A DNA stretch of 55,051 bases from Terrisporobacter othiniensis (GTDB lineage Bacteria > Bacillota > Clostridia > Peptostreptococcales > Peptostreptococcaceae). The position numbers and the translations under genes were made by a program. The notes beneath the pieces are model-generated. The model did no database searches, was not told the origin of the DNA, and saw only the letters and a list, made by a program, of their open reading frames with translations. The DNA lies in NCBI RefSeq assembly GCF_000808015.1, contig NZ_JWHR01000097.1, positions 1-55,051 on the forward strand. Reading direction: 5' to 3'. Below are positions 17,314 to 25,487 of the stretch, in pieces (position 1 is the stretch's first letter; each line of letters begins with the position of its first letter).

Positions 17314-18600
17314 ATGAAAATATTAATAAATATTTTAGGAATAATAATAGTAATATCAGGACTATACTTATTTTCTTCTAATAAGAAAGATATAGATAAA
17401 AAAATGATATTAAAAGCTTTGGTATTACAGTTTATATTAACATTTTTACTTGTGAAATTTCCTTTGGGAAGAATAGCTCTACAAAAAGTATCTGATGTGG
17501 TTACTAATGTGTTAAGTTATGGAGCAGAAGGTTTAAGCTTTGTATTTGGATCATTATCTGATTCTACTGCATCTACGGGAATGATATTTGCAATATCAGT
17601 TCTTGGCAATATTGTATTTATATCTGCATTAGTGGCAGCTCTATACTACTTAGGTGTTATAGGATTTGTTGTAAAAGGTATAGGTGGAGTAATAGGAAAA
17701 GTGCTTGGGACTAGCAAAGTAGAAAGTTTCGTTGCTGTTGCCAATATGTTTCTTGGACAGACTGAGTCACCAATACTTGTCTCTAAATACTTACCAGGTA
17801 TGACTGAAAGTGAAATAATGCTTGTTTTAATATCTGGTATGGGAAGTATGTCAGCAACTGTTCTTATGGGGTATGCTGGAATGGGTATACCGATGGAATA
17901 CTTATTAATAGGAGGTGCTCTAGTACCTTTAGGAAGTATAATAGTTTCTAAAATAATTTTACCAGAGGTAAAAACTAAAGAAGTATCAAAAACTAAAGAA
18001 GAAGTTACATATAGTAATGGAGATTTTATTGAAGTTGAAATAGCAGAACCAATAGCTACTGAAATAGCTTGTGATGAAGTGAAAATAGATAATAAAGGTG
18101 ACAATGCAAACTTAATATCAGCCATAGCTCAAGGTGCAAACGATGGTCTTAACATGGCTCTTGGAATAGGAGCATCGCTTATTGCTATAATATCTTTAGT
18201 TGCTTTAGTTAATGGTGTATTAGGAGTTGTAGGACTTTCTTTAGAAAAAATATTATCTTATGTATTTTCACCTATGGGATTTTTAATGGGATTAGATAAA
18301 GGAGATATTTTAACTGCATCTCAATTACTTGGAAGCAAATTAGTATTAAATGAATTTGTTGCTTTTGGACAACTGGGAGAAATAATACAAGGATTAGATT
18401 ATAGAACAGGACTTATGATGGCTATATCATTATGTGGATTTGCTAATATATCTTCAATGGGTATATGCATATCAGGTATATCAGTATTTTGCCCAGAAAA
18501 AAGAAATCAACTTGCAAAACTTGCATTCAGAGGAATGATGGGGGGGTTTATAGTAAGTTTATTAAGTGCATTAATAGTAGGTTTAATAGTTGCTATATAA
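17314..18600 (+). CDS. nupC: Concentrative nucleoside transporter (NupC family)
   Basis: A 428-residue CNT-family symporter that imports nucleosides with protons or sodium. Key signatures are FLGQTESPILVSKYLPGMTESEIM, ISGMGSMSATVLMGYAGMGIP, KLVLNEFVAFGQLG and SLCGFANISSMGI. Gly-Gln-Thr-Glu and Asn-Glu-Phe-Val-Ala are the substrate and ion motifs. A hydrophilic loop near residues 220-250 is about 25 residues longer than in the paralogue at 30443. It sits between deoB and punA, so the imported nucleosides meet their phosphorylases. GGGAG precedes the ATG. Confidence 0.93.
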   Translation: MKILINILGIIIVISGLYLFSSNKKDIDKKMILKALVLQFILTFLLVKFPLGRIALQKVSDVVTNVLSYGAEGLSFVFGSLSDSTASTGMIFAISVLGNIVFISALVAALYYLGVIGFVVKGIGGVIGKVLGTSKVESFVAVANMFLGQTESPILVSKYLPGMTESEIMLVLISGMGSMSATVLMGYAGMGIPMEYLLIGGALVPLGSIIVSKIILPEVKTKEVSKTKEEVTYSNGDFIEVEIAEPIATEIACDEVKIDNKGDNANLISAIAQGANDGLNMALGIGASLIAIISLVALVNGVLGVVGLSLEKILSYVFSPMGFLMGLDKGDILTASQLLGSKLVLNEFVAFGQLGEIIQGLDYRTGLMMAISLCGFANISSMGICISGISVFCPEKRNQLAKLAFRGMMGGFIVSLLSALIVGLIVAI

Positions 18601-18715
18601 TTTAATAGAAATAAATTTTCAATATTAAGTAAATTGAAACATAATATAAAAATTGGTAAAATAGATTTATAAAATAAAATAATTATTAATTAATGTAGAC
18701 ATATGAGGTGAAATC

Positions 18716-19537
18716 ATGAAAAATTTATACGAGAGAATACAAGAATCCGCAGATTATATAAAATCAAAAACAGATCTTACTCCGTCAATAGGATTGATAT
18801 TAGGATCAGGCCTTGGTATATTAGCAGATGAAATAGAAAATCCTATAAAAATCAAATATGACCATATACCAAACTTTCCTGTATCAACAGTGGAAGGTCA
18901 TGAAGGACAATTAGTTATAGGTAACTTACAAGGAAAAACAGTTGTAGCAATGCAGGGAAGATTCCATTACTATGAGGGATACTCAATGGAAATGATAACT
19001 TTCCCAGTTAGAGTTATGAAAGCATTAGGTGTAGAAACTATATTCGTAACAAATGCAGCAGGTGGAGCAAATGTTGACTTTAAACCAGGAGATTTAATGA
19101 TAATAACAGATCATATTAATTTATCTGGAAATAATCCTTTAATAGGTGCTAATGATAATAGAATAGGAACTAGATTCCCTGATATGTCATCAGCATATAC
19201 TAAAGAGTACATAGAACTTGCAAAAAAATGTGCAGAGAAATTAAATATAAAAGTTCAAGAAGGTGTTTATGCATTCTTCTCAGGTCCAACTTATGAAACT
19301 CCTGCAGAAGTAAGAATGGCAAGAATATTAGGTGCAGATGCTGTTGGTATGTCAACTGTTCCAGAAGTTATAGTTGCATCACATAGCAAACTTAAAGTTG
19401 TGGGAATTTCTTGTATAACTAATATGGCAGCAGGAATACTTGACCAACCTTTAAATCATGAAGAAGTTATAGAAACTACTCAAAAAGTAAAAGAAGAATT
19501 TTTATCATTAGTTAAAACTATTGTTAAAGAATTATAA
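18716..19537 (+). CDS. punA: Purine-nucleoside phosphorylase
   Basis: A 273-residue trimeric-type PNP that splits inosine, guanosine and their deoxy forms with phosphate. Motifs seen are GLILGSGLGILADEI (phosphate site), HEGQLVIGNLQGK, MQGRFHYYEGYSM, TNAAGGAN, and FSGPTYETPAEVRM with AVGMSTVPEVIVA. GAGGTG lies before the ATG. The 115-bp gap to nupC shows no clear terminator, so it is probably the last gene of the operon, which ends in the strong hairpin at 19541. Together with pdp it covers both purine and pyrimidine nucleosides. Confidence 0.95.
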   Translation: MKNLYERIQESADYIKSKTDLTPSIGLILGSGLGILADEIENPIKIKYDHIPNFPVSTVEGHEGQLVIGNLQGKTVVAMQGRFHYYEGYSMEMITFPVRVMKALGVETIFVTNAAGGANVDFKPGDLMIITDHINLSGNNPLIGANDNRIGTRFPDMSSAYTKEYIELAKKCAEKLNIKVQEGVYAFFSGPTYETPAEVRMARILGADAVGMSTVPEVIVASHSKLKVVGISCITNMAAGILDQPLNHEEVIETTQKVKEEFLSLVKTIVKEL

Positions 19538-19540
19538 ATA

Positions 19541-19575
19541 AAAAATAGGTATACAGTTATGTATACCTATTTTTT
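19541..19575 (+). terminator. Terminator of the nucleoside operon
   Basis: AAAAATAGGTATAC (19541-19554) pairs perfectly with GTATACCTATTTTT (19561-19574). Confidence 0.9.
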
Positions 19576-19699
19576 ATTTATAATTCTTGGCTATGGTGTA
19601 CGTTTTTAAATAAAGTATTTGTAAGATAACTAAAGTGAAGCGATATATTTTATAATCTGTTCATAAAATATAGAAAGTACTTATTTATAGGGAAAAAGT

Positions 19700-20026
19700 A
19701 TGAAAGTTATATCTATAATAAATTATAAAGGTGGAGTAGTAAAAACAACTATATATATCTAATTTAGAAGCAGGTTTAGTTGATAGAGGTTATAAAGTAC
19801 TAGCTATAGACCTAGACCCACAGTCAAATATTACATTTTCATTTATGGAATTAGATAAGTTTCGAAATAACTATGAAGAAAAAAGACTATTAGAAATTGG
19901 TTTAGAGAAATAGAAATAGCAAACTTAGGTCAACTAATTGTAGATTGTGAAGATATAAAAGATAAAAAATTAAATTTAATATGGTCTCATATAGGATTAA
20001 TAGATACAGATTTTAAATTAGTATAA
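19700..20026 (+). pseudogene. Decayed ParA/Soj-like ATPase
   Basis: ATG 19700 reads MKVISIINYKGGVVKTT and then stops at 19760. The family Walker A is KGGVGKTT, so the central Gly is already Val. Shifting one frame at an AT-repeat near 19750-19759 continues with SNLEAGLVDRGYKVLAIDLD and PQSN, typical of ParA, to a stop at 19911. Returning to the first frame continues with a segment like the ParA SSHLGLIN region to the stop at 20024-20026. Only about 110 codons remain of a usual 250 or more. Two frameshifts and a lost active-site residue make it a pseudogene, likely from a plasmid or integrated element. Confidence 0.75.
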
Positions 20027-20029
20027 AAT

Positions 20030-20329
20030 ATGAATTCTTTAATAAGTTGGGGTGAAAAAGATAAATATATTAAGATACATGATATTTTAAAAAAAGGAAT
20101 AAAGCAGTTAAATGGATATTATGTAGCACTTTGTATCAGTGATATTGATACTTTATTTATGGAGATAAATAAAGTATTGAGTAGAAAAGAAGCTAAAATG
20201 ATTATAGAAAAGTCAGGATTTACAAAAAATAAATTATGAATACTAGGTGAGTTATTTCAAATAAAAATCACTAAAGGTTATAGAAAAGATAGAATAATAT
20301 ATATGATAGTAGATGTGGCAGTAGGATAA
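20030..20329 (+). pseudogene. Broken unknown gene with internal stop
   Basis: A 69-codon reading frame starts at ATG 20030 without a ribosome site and ends at TGA 20237-20239. The same frame then stays open for 29 more codons (ILGELFQIKITKGYRKDRII and on) up to TAA at 20327-20329. The two parts read as one domain, in which LSRKEAKMIIEKSGFTKNKL leads into the second part, so the TGA looks like a disabling mutation. The frame is also continuous with the ParA relic upstream, apart from one TAA. Function not recognised. Confidence 0.5.
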
Positions 20330-20403
20330 AAAGAGGATCAAAATTTAATTAATAGTATAAAAATTTAAATAAAAAATTGTTTAGTGGTTATTATAATAGT
20401 AAT

Positions 20404-20577
20404 AGTTGATTAAAGACCAACTAAATCTCAAACTAACTAGGTAAAAGCTAGAATTGTCTAACCTTTTGATAGTATTATAAAGTTTGAGAAATATAAGTCA
20501 AAAGCTTAGGCTATCACCTATGTCTTTTGCGAAAAGCTCTAGATTTGATAGTTTATATTTCAATCTAGAGCTTTTTT
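20404..20577 (+). ncRNA. Candidate structured RNA with intrinsic terminator
   Basis: The 280-bp gap after the pseudogenes holds a -10-like TATAAT (20392-20397) and several hairpins. CTCAAACT (20427-20434) pairs with AGTTTGAG (20481-20488). CAAAAG-CT-TAGG pairs with CCTA-TGT-CTTTTG (about 20499-20529). A 14-bp terminator stem (20532-20545 with 20562-20575) ends in Ts. It could be a small RNA or a cis-acting leader of the YhaM-like gene at 20609. I could not match it to a known riboswitch, T-box or 6S RNA. Boundaries are approximate. Confidence 0.45.
20532..20577 (+). terminator. Terminator upstream of the YhaM-like gene
   Basis: AAAAGCTCTAGATT (20532-20545) pairs perfectly with AATCTAGAGCTTTT (20562-20575). 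It ends 32 bp before the ATG at 20609, so it terminates either a small RNA or an attenuated leader. Confidence 0.85.
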
Positions 20578-20608
20578 ATGACTAATTTTATAATCAAGGA
20601 GAAAAATT

Positions 20609-21505
20609 ATGACAGATAAAAAATCTTATCTTAAAGACTTGAAAGATGGTAGTGTAAAAGTTTCTCTTATGGTAAATAAGAAATTATATAAAGATGGAAA
20701 TAAGATGCTTTATTTATTAAGTGATAAAAGTGGATATATAAACGCAAAAGTACCTGTAAAAGTAAAATTAGAGCCAGGACAAGTTATTGAAGTTGAAGGT
20801 GTTAAAGATTATGTATTAGATGTTTTTCAAGTTAAAAAAATTGAAAATTATAATATTGATGATTATCTTGTAACTGTTAATAGAGATATAGATGAAATCA
20901 TGGAAGACATTGAAGAGATAAGCAAAGAGTGCATAACTTCACCACAAGGCAAAATGCTAGATGACTACTTTTTTAAGAATAAAGAGTTTTTAGAAAAATT
21001 CAAGCGAGGAATTGGAGGAGTAAGTATGCACCACAATTACATTGGAGGTTTGGCGGAACACACTTTAGGTGTGATGCATTTGACAAAAGTATTATGTGAT
21101 ATATATGATTGTAGAAGAAGAGAAATTGCAGTTTTAAGTGCCAAACTTCATGATATAGGTAAAATTTATGAAATGGATTATAGTGGCCCTTTTAAATATA
21201 CTTTAGAAGGGGAGCTTGAAGGACATATAGTTATAGGTGTTCAAATGATTGATAGAGCAATTATTAATCTGGAAATACCTTTTAGTGAAGATTTTATTAG
21301 ACGAATAAAAGGATGTATTACTCAACATCACGGCAAATTAGAATATGGATCTCCTAAAAAGGCAAATATGGAAGAATCCATAATATTAAATTTTGCTGAC
21401 AGTGTTGATGCTACTTTGAATAAGGTAAACCAAATAAAAGGAGAAACAAAAGAAGATACTTGGTCCGTATATGATAAGAAAATGGAAACGAAGCTTTATC
21501 TTTAG
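20609..21505 (+). CDS. YhaM-like 3'-5' exoribonuclease (OB fold + HD domain)
   Basis: A 298-residue protein with an N-terminal OB-fold nucleic-acid-binding domain (residues 15-85) and an HD phosphohydrolase domain. The metal ligands lie in MHHNYIGGLAEHT (about residue 140), KLHDIGKIYEMD and ITQHHGKLEYG. This layout matches YhaM/CBF1, a 3'-5' exoribonuclease active in RNA turnover; the length (about 300-320) also fits. AAGGAG precedes the ATG. A terminator hairpin ends 32 bp upstream, so expression may depend on readthrough or a promoter near 20580. Confidence 0.85.
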   Translation: MTDKKSYLKDLKDGSVKVSLMVNKKLYKDGNKMLYLLSDKSGYINAKVPVKVKLEPGQVIEVEGVKDYVLDVFQVKKIENYNIDDYLVTVNRDIDEIMEDIEEISKECITSPQGKMLDDYFFKNKEFLEKFKRGIGGVSMHHNYIGGLAEHTLGVMHLTKVLCDIYDCRRREIAVLSAKLHDIGKIYEMDYSGPFKYTLEGELEGHIVIGVQMIDRAIINLEIPFSEDFIRRIKGCITQHHGKLEYGSPKKANMEESIILNFADSVDATLNKVNQIKGETKEDTWSVYDKKMETKLYL

Positions 21506-21533
21506 TTGAAAATATAAAACAAGGGGAATTAAA

Positions 21534-22304
21534 ATGATGGATTATAAAAATATAAGAATTGGAATATCTTCATTAATATTTAATATAAATGAAGCTTTAG
21601 AGATATGTAATAAAAATAAAGAAATAAATCATATAGAAATAGGGATTGATAATATTTCGGATTGTGAACTACTGAAGAAATATGCAGAAACTATAAAAAA
21701 ACTTAATTTAAGTGTTGGTATTCATCTACCTATGGAGTTAAATCCATGTGAAGACATTATATTTATTAAAGATAAGTGGATAAACTATATTAACATATTA
21801 AATGAAGAGTTAAAATTTTTAAATATATCATATTTTAATATGCATTTAGGATATGTTATGACAAATAGATTAACAAGAAATAAAGTAAAATACTTAAATA
21901 ATATAGTAGATTTTTTCAATCAATTGTTATTAAAAAATAATAATCTACTTATTACAATAGAAAATACCTACACTAAAGGGGGAGACTTTTCCAATGTGGG
22001 AAGTGATGTAGAAGATTTTGAATATATTTTTAAGTGTAATAAGGATATAAGATTTTGTTTTGATAGCGGTCATAATTTGATTTGTAAAAGTAATTATTAC
22101 TTATTAAAAAATAAAATAAAAGTAATTCATCTTAGTGATAACAATGGAGTTGAAGATGAACACTCAGGCATATTAAAAGGAAATTTAACATCACAAGAAT
22201 TAAAAATTATATTATCTTTAAAACCAGAGTTTTTAGTACTTGAGATGAACCTAAATGATGTGGAAGAGTCCTTAGATATTTTAAAAAGTAACTATTTTGA
22301 ATAA
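21534..22304 (+). CDS. Sugar phosphate isomerase/epimerase-like TIM-barrel protein
   Basis: A 256-residue protein of the AP-endonuclease-2 / xylose-isomerase-like TIM-barrel family. Likely metal-site segments are HIEIGIDN, GIHLPMELN, YFNMHLGY, LLITIENTYT, FCFDSGHNL and KVIHLSDNNG, with His, Glu and Asp at the expected strand ends. The substrate is unknown; relatives include sugar isomerases and endonuclease IV. GGGGAA precedes ATG 21534 (a second ATG follows directly). It lies 28 nt behind the YhaM-like gene, so the two are probably co-transcribed. Confidence 0.72.
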   Translation: MMDYKNIRIGISSLIFNINEALEICNKNKEINHIEIGIDNISDCELLKKYAETIKKLNLSVGIHLPMELNPCEDIIFIKDKWINYINILNEELKFLNISYFNMHLGYVMTNRLTRNKVKYLNNIVDFFNQLLLKNNNLLITIENTYTKGGDFSNVGSDVEDFEYIFKCNKDIRFCFDSGHNLICKSNYYLLKNKIKVIHLSDNNGVEDEHSGILKGNLTSQELKIILSLKPEFLVLEMNLNDVEESLDILKSNYFE

Positions 22305-22320
22305 AAAATATTTCATATTA

Positions 22321-22349
22321 TTGACAAAAACATAACAAATAGATACTCT
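22321..22349 (+). promoter_or_regulatory. Promoter before the nucleotidyltransferase/folate genes
   Basis: A perfect TTGACA (22321-22326) with a 17-bp spacer to TACTCT (22344-22349). The -10 is a weak match. Confidence 0.5.
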
Positions 22350-22368
22350 TACTTCTAGGAGGAATAAT

Positions 22369-23037
22369 ATGAATAATAATGCTTACAATACCTTTTTTGA
22401 AGTAATAGAAAATCTAAAGAAAAATAAAAATGTAAAGTCTATTATTCACGTGGGATCAAGTAAAGATAACATATATGAAGAGAATTGTAAAATAAATGAT
22501 ATAGACTTATTTATTATTGTAGAGAATCAAGAAGAAAATCAAATTAGAAAAATTGAAAAGATTAATGGAATAGAGTTTGATTTTAATTATATTTCTGTAG
22601 AAGGATGTTATAGTTTTCTTGAAAATAAAACATATTTTTTTCTGAATATAAAAGATGGAAAATTATTATATGATGAAAATGATTTAGGAAAAGGAATTTT
22701 GTCATTATGTGGAGAAAAATATAAAGAGGGGCCTACTAAAATATCTTCAAGTGAAAAACGATTTCAAGTGGAACAATTACTTTCAGATATTTCAAGATTA
22801 AAAAATAAAGAGGAATATGAAGACTTTGAATATGATTTTTTAATTTATATGTATTTAGAAAAAATAATAAAAATGTATTATCTAATTAATGATATTTGGT
22901 TACCAAAAGATAAAAAGTTATTAAAATCTTTAAAAATGCAAGATCCTACATTATATAAATTAATATGTAATGTTAGTGGATTTAATAAATATAAAAAAAT
23001 AATAAAAGTAACAGATTATGTTTTTAGAAACTTGTAA
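22369..23037 (+). CDS. Nucleotidyltransferase-fold protein
   Basis: A 222-residue protein whose first 70 residues carry the minimal nucleotidyltransferase signature: SIIHVGSSKDN followed by INDIDLFIIVE (the Asp-x-Asp pair), then a third acidic strand in IEFDFNYIS. The rest is helical, as in the HEPN-like or substrate-binding parts of such enzymes. The true substrate is unknown; candidates are nucleotide transfer to an antibiotic, protein or small molecule. AGGAGG precedes the ATG. It lies 15 nt before folE and may share a transcript with the folate genes. Confidence 0.65.
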   Translation: MNNNAYNTFFEVIENLKKNKNVKSIIHVGSSKDNIYEENCKINDIDLFIIVENQEENQIRKIEKINGIEFDFNYISVEGCYSFLENKTYFFLNIKDGKLLYDENDLGKGILSLCGEKYKEGPTKISSSEKRFQVEQLLSDISRLKNKEEYEDFEYDFLIYMYLEKIIKMYYLINDIWLPKDKKLLKSLKMQDPTLYKLICNVSGFNKYKKIIKVTDYVFRNL

Positions 23038-23052
23038 ATTGGGAGGAGAAAA

Positions 23053-23634
23053 ATGGGGGAAAAAAGAACAGTTGATAAGCCTGCCATAGAAAAGGCAGTT
23101 AGAGACATATTGATAGCTATAGGGGAAGATCCTGATAGAGAAGGGTTGATAGGTACACCAGATAGAGTGGCAAGAATGTATGAAGAAATATTTAGTGGAC
23201 TTCATGAAGATCCAAGACAACATCTAAAAGTTTTATTCAAAAACGAAAACCATGAGGAAATGGTAGTAGTAAAAGACATACCTTTTTATTCAAGTTGTGA
23301 ACATCATTTAGTACCATTTTTCGGAAAGGCGCATGTTGTGTATGTACCAAAGGATGGAAGACTTACAGGGTTATCTAAATTAGCAAGAGTAATTGAAACT
23401 TTTGCTAGAAGACCTCAATTACAGGAAAGAATTACAAAGGAAACTGCAAATATTATAATGGAAGAATTAGAACCTTACGGAGTAATGGTTGTGGTAGAAG
23501 CTGAGCATATGTGCATGACCATGCGTGGTGTAAAAAAACCAGGAAGTAAGACGATAACTTCTGCAGTTAGAGGAATTTTTGAAACAGACGCCCTAGCTAG
23601 AAGTGAAGCAATGAGTTTAATAAAATTTGATTAA
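23053..23634 (+). CDS. folE: GTP cyclohydrolase I
   Basis: A 193-residue homodecameric enzyme that makes 7,8-dihydroneopterin triphosphate from GTP, the first folate step. The zinc ligands are in [17 protein letters not shown] and [12 protein letters not shown], and the GTP site is near [21 protein letters not shown]. The length is normal for the short bacterial form. GGGAGG precedes the ATG. It opens a folE-folP-folB-folK set with short gaps. Confidence 0.97.
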   Translation: MGEKRTVDKPAIEKAVRDILIAIGEDPDREGLIGTPDRVARMYEEIFSGLHEDPRQHLKVLFKNENHEEMVVVKDIPFYSSCEHHLVPFFGKAHVVYVPKDGRLTGLSKLARVIETFARRPQLQERITKETANIIMEELEPYGVMVVVEAEHMCMTMRGVKKPGSKTITSAVRGIFETDALARSEAMSLIKFD

Positions 23635-23655
23635 TAATATATAGGGAGAAGATTT

Positions 23656-24447
23656 ATGTTTGAATATGGCAAAAAAACTTACATAATGGGAATTTTAAAT
23701 GTAACTCCAGATAGTTTTTCTGATGGAGGTAACTATACAAATGTAGAAATAGCAGTTAAACATGCTAAAGAAATGGTTGAAGAAGGGGCAGACATAATAG
23801 ATGTAGGAGGCGAATCCACTAGACCAGGTCACAAATTTGTTTCTGCTGAAGAAGAAATAAAAAGAATAGCTCCTGTTATAAAAGTACTTAAAAATAATAT
23901 AGATGTACCTATATCTATAGATACTTACAAATCTCAAGTAGCCGAAGAAGCTTTGAAGCTTGGAGCTGATATGGTTAATGATGTTTGGGGATTAACTTAT
24001 GACGAAGACATGGCAACTGTTATTAGTAAATACGATGCATCTGTTTGTATAATGCATAATCAAGAAGGAACGAATTATGAAAAAGATATAATGGAGAGTA
24101 TAAAAGAATTTTTACAAAATAGTATAGATAAAGCTTTAAAAGCAGGAGTTAAAAAAGAGAATATAGTTTTAGATCCGGGTATAGGATTTGGAAAAACTTT
24201 TGAACAAAATTTAGAAGTATTAAAAAGATTGAATGAACTTAAAACTTTAGGATATCCAGTTTTACTTGGAACTTCAAGGAAATCAGTTCTAGGAAATATA
24301 GTTGGCGGAGAGCCGAGAGAAAGAATAGAGGCTACAGTTGCAACTACAGTTTCTGGAATAAGAGATGGAGTAGAGATAGTAAGGGTTCATGATGTAGCAG
24401 AAAATTTACAAGCTGCAAAAATTGCAGATAAACTATATAGGGGTTAA
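23656..24447 (+). CDS. folP: Dihydropteroate synthase
   Basis: A 263-residue TIM-barrel enzyme that joins p-aminobenzoate to hydroxymethyl-dihydropterin diphosphate; it is the sulfonamide target. The family signatures are MGILNVTPDSFSDGG, DIIDVGGESTRPG, VPISIDTYKS, NDVWGL, LDPGIGFGKT and LLGTSRKS. GGGAGA precedes the ATG. folB begins 2 bp after the stop. Confidence 0.97.
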   Translation: MFEYGKKTYIMGILNVTPDSFSDGGNYTNVEIAVKHAKEMVEEGADIIDVGGESTRPGHKFVSAEEEIKRIAPVIKVLKNNIDVPISIDTYKSQVAEEALKLGADMVNDVWGLTYDEDMATVISKYDASVCIMHNQEGTNYEKDIMESIKEFLQNSIDKALKAGVKKENIVLDPGIGFGKTFEQNLEVLKRLNELKTLGYPVLLGTSRKSVLGNIVGGEPRERIEATVATTVSGIRDGVEIVRVHDVAENLQAAKIADKLYRG

Positions 24448-24449
24448 TT

Positions 24450-24815
24450 ATGGATAAGATAATTTTAAGTAATTTAGGATTTTATGCATATCACGGAGTT
24501 TTGGAAGCAGAAAAAGTTCTAGGACAAAAGTTTTTTATAGATGCAGAACTTCTCCTTGATACAAAAGAAGCAGGAAAAAGTGATGATTTGACTAAATCTG
24601 TTAGTTATGCAGATGTATATGAAATAATAAAAGACATAACAGAAAATAAAAGATTTGATTTAATAGAAGCTTTGGCAGAGACAATTGCAAAGGAAGTTTT
24701 AGATAGTTACAGTATGATTCAATCTATCATGGTTAGAGTTAAAAAACCAGAAGCACCTGTAAGTGGAAATTTTGATTATTTTGCAGTTGAAATTAGGAGA
24801 GGTAGAAATGAATAA
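24450..24815 (+). CDS. folB: Dihydroneopterin aldolase
   Basis: A 121-residue enzyme that cleaves dihydroneopterin to 6-hydroxymethyl-dihydropterin and glycolaldehyde. Visible family segments are GFYAYHGVLEAEKVLGQKFF, SVSYADVYEII, FDLIEALAETIA and the lysine-containing VRVKKPEAPVSG. It lies between folP and folK and overlaps folK by 8 nt. Confidence 0.95.
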   Translation: MDKIILSNLGFYAYHGVLEAEKVLGQKFFIDAELLLDTKEAGKSDDLTKSVSYADVYEIIKDITENKRFDLIEALAETIAKEVLDSYSMIQSIMVRVKKPEAPVSGNFDYFAVEIRRGRNE

Positions 24816-25311
24816 AGCTTACTTAGGTCTGGGAACTAATATTGGAGATAGAGAAGGGTATTTAAGACAAGCTTGTGAAATACTTCAAAACCATACTCAA
24901 ATTAATATATTAAAAATATCAAATGTATATGAAACAAAAGCATGGGGATATACAGAGCAAGCTGATTTTCTTAATATATGTGTTGAAATAGAAACGGAAC
25001 TATCTCCAGGAGAATTATTAAAAGTCTGTCATCTTATAGAGGAAGAGCTAAATAGGGTGAGAGTGATAAGGTGGGGACCTAGAACTATAGATGTGGATAT
25101 TTTATTTTTTAATAATATGATAAGTGATGATGAAAGTTTAACACTACCACATCCAAGAATAAAAGAAAGAGCTTTTGTGCTAATTCCACTTATGGATTTA
25201 AATGAAGAATTAAATATTGATAATAAACATATATCTTATTATCTTTCAAAATTAAGTAAAGAAGAAAGAGATGAGGTTAAAGAAGTTAGTATTAATATAG
25301 AAGTTTTATAG
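24808..25311 (+). CDS. folK: HPPK, 2-amino-4-hydroxy-6-hydroxymethyldihydropteridine diphosphokinase
   Basis: A 167-residue enzyme that pyrophosphorylates hydroxymethyl-dihydropterin for FolP. It begins with the family N-terminus AYLGLGTNIGDREGYL and shows the metal and ATP motif WGPRTIDVDILFF followed by LTLPHPRIKERAFVLIPL. I place the start at ATG 24808, behind GGAGAGG; an in-frame ATG at 24763 would add 15 unconserved residues inside folB. Confidence 0.95.
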   Translation: MNKAYLGLGTNIGDREGYLRQACEILQNHTQINILKISNVYETKAWGYTEQADFLNICVEIETELSPGELLKVCHLIEEELNRVRVIRWGPRTIDVDILFFNNMISDDESLTLPHPRIKERAFVLIPLMDLNEELNIDNKHISYYLSKLSKEERDEVKEVSINIEVL

Positions 25312-25351
25312 TATAGGTTTAAAGAATAAAAATCAAAAGCTATATAAAAAT

Positions 25352-25393
25352 AAAGGTCTAGTTTACATATTTTGTGTGAATTAGGCTTTTTTT
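25352..25393 (+). terminator. Terminator of the folate operon
   Basis: A 12-bp stem with several G-U pairs (25356-25367 with 25375-25386), followed by seven Ts. Confidence 0.7.
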
Positions 25394-25420
25394 ATGTGAA
25401 GGGTATTTTTAATTTTGTTA

Positions 25421-25449
25421 TTGAAGTTCGGGGAAGGTAGTGCTACAAT
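25421..25449 (+). promoter_or_regulatory. Sigma-A promoter of the MATE/csoR-type operon
   Basis: TTGAAG (25421-25426), a 17-bp spacer and TACAAT (25444-25449). Transcription should start near 25456, inside the C-tract/G-tract site. Confidence 0.7.
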
Positions 25450-25453
25450 TCTT

Positions 25454-25474
25454 ATAACCTCCTAGGGGGGATAT
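25454..25474 (+). promoter_or_regulatory. CsoR-like operator at the transcription start
   Basis: ATAACCTCCTAGGGGGGATAT is a C-tract/G-tract dyad around TA flanked by AT-rich ends, the form of CsoR/RcnR-family operators. It lies directly after the -10 of an operon whose second gene is a CsoR-type repressor. In RNA, CCTCCT (25458-25463) could also pair with the ribosome site AGGAGG (25476-25481). Confidence 0.55.
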
Positions 25475-25487
25475 GAGGAGGAGTATT

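Noticed and set aside
20404..20577. 6S RNA
   Set aside because: The length is about right, but the 5' and 3' ends are not complementary and there is no long interrupted helix with a central bubble.
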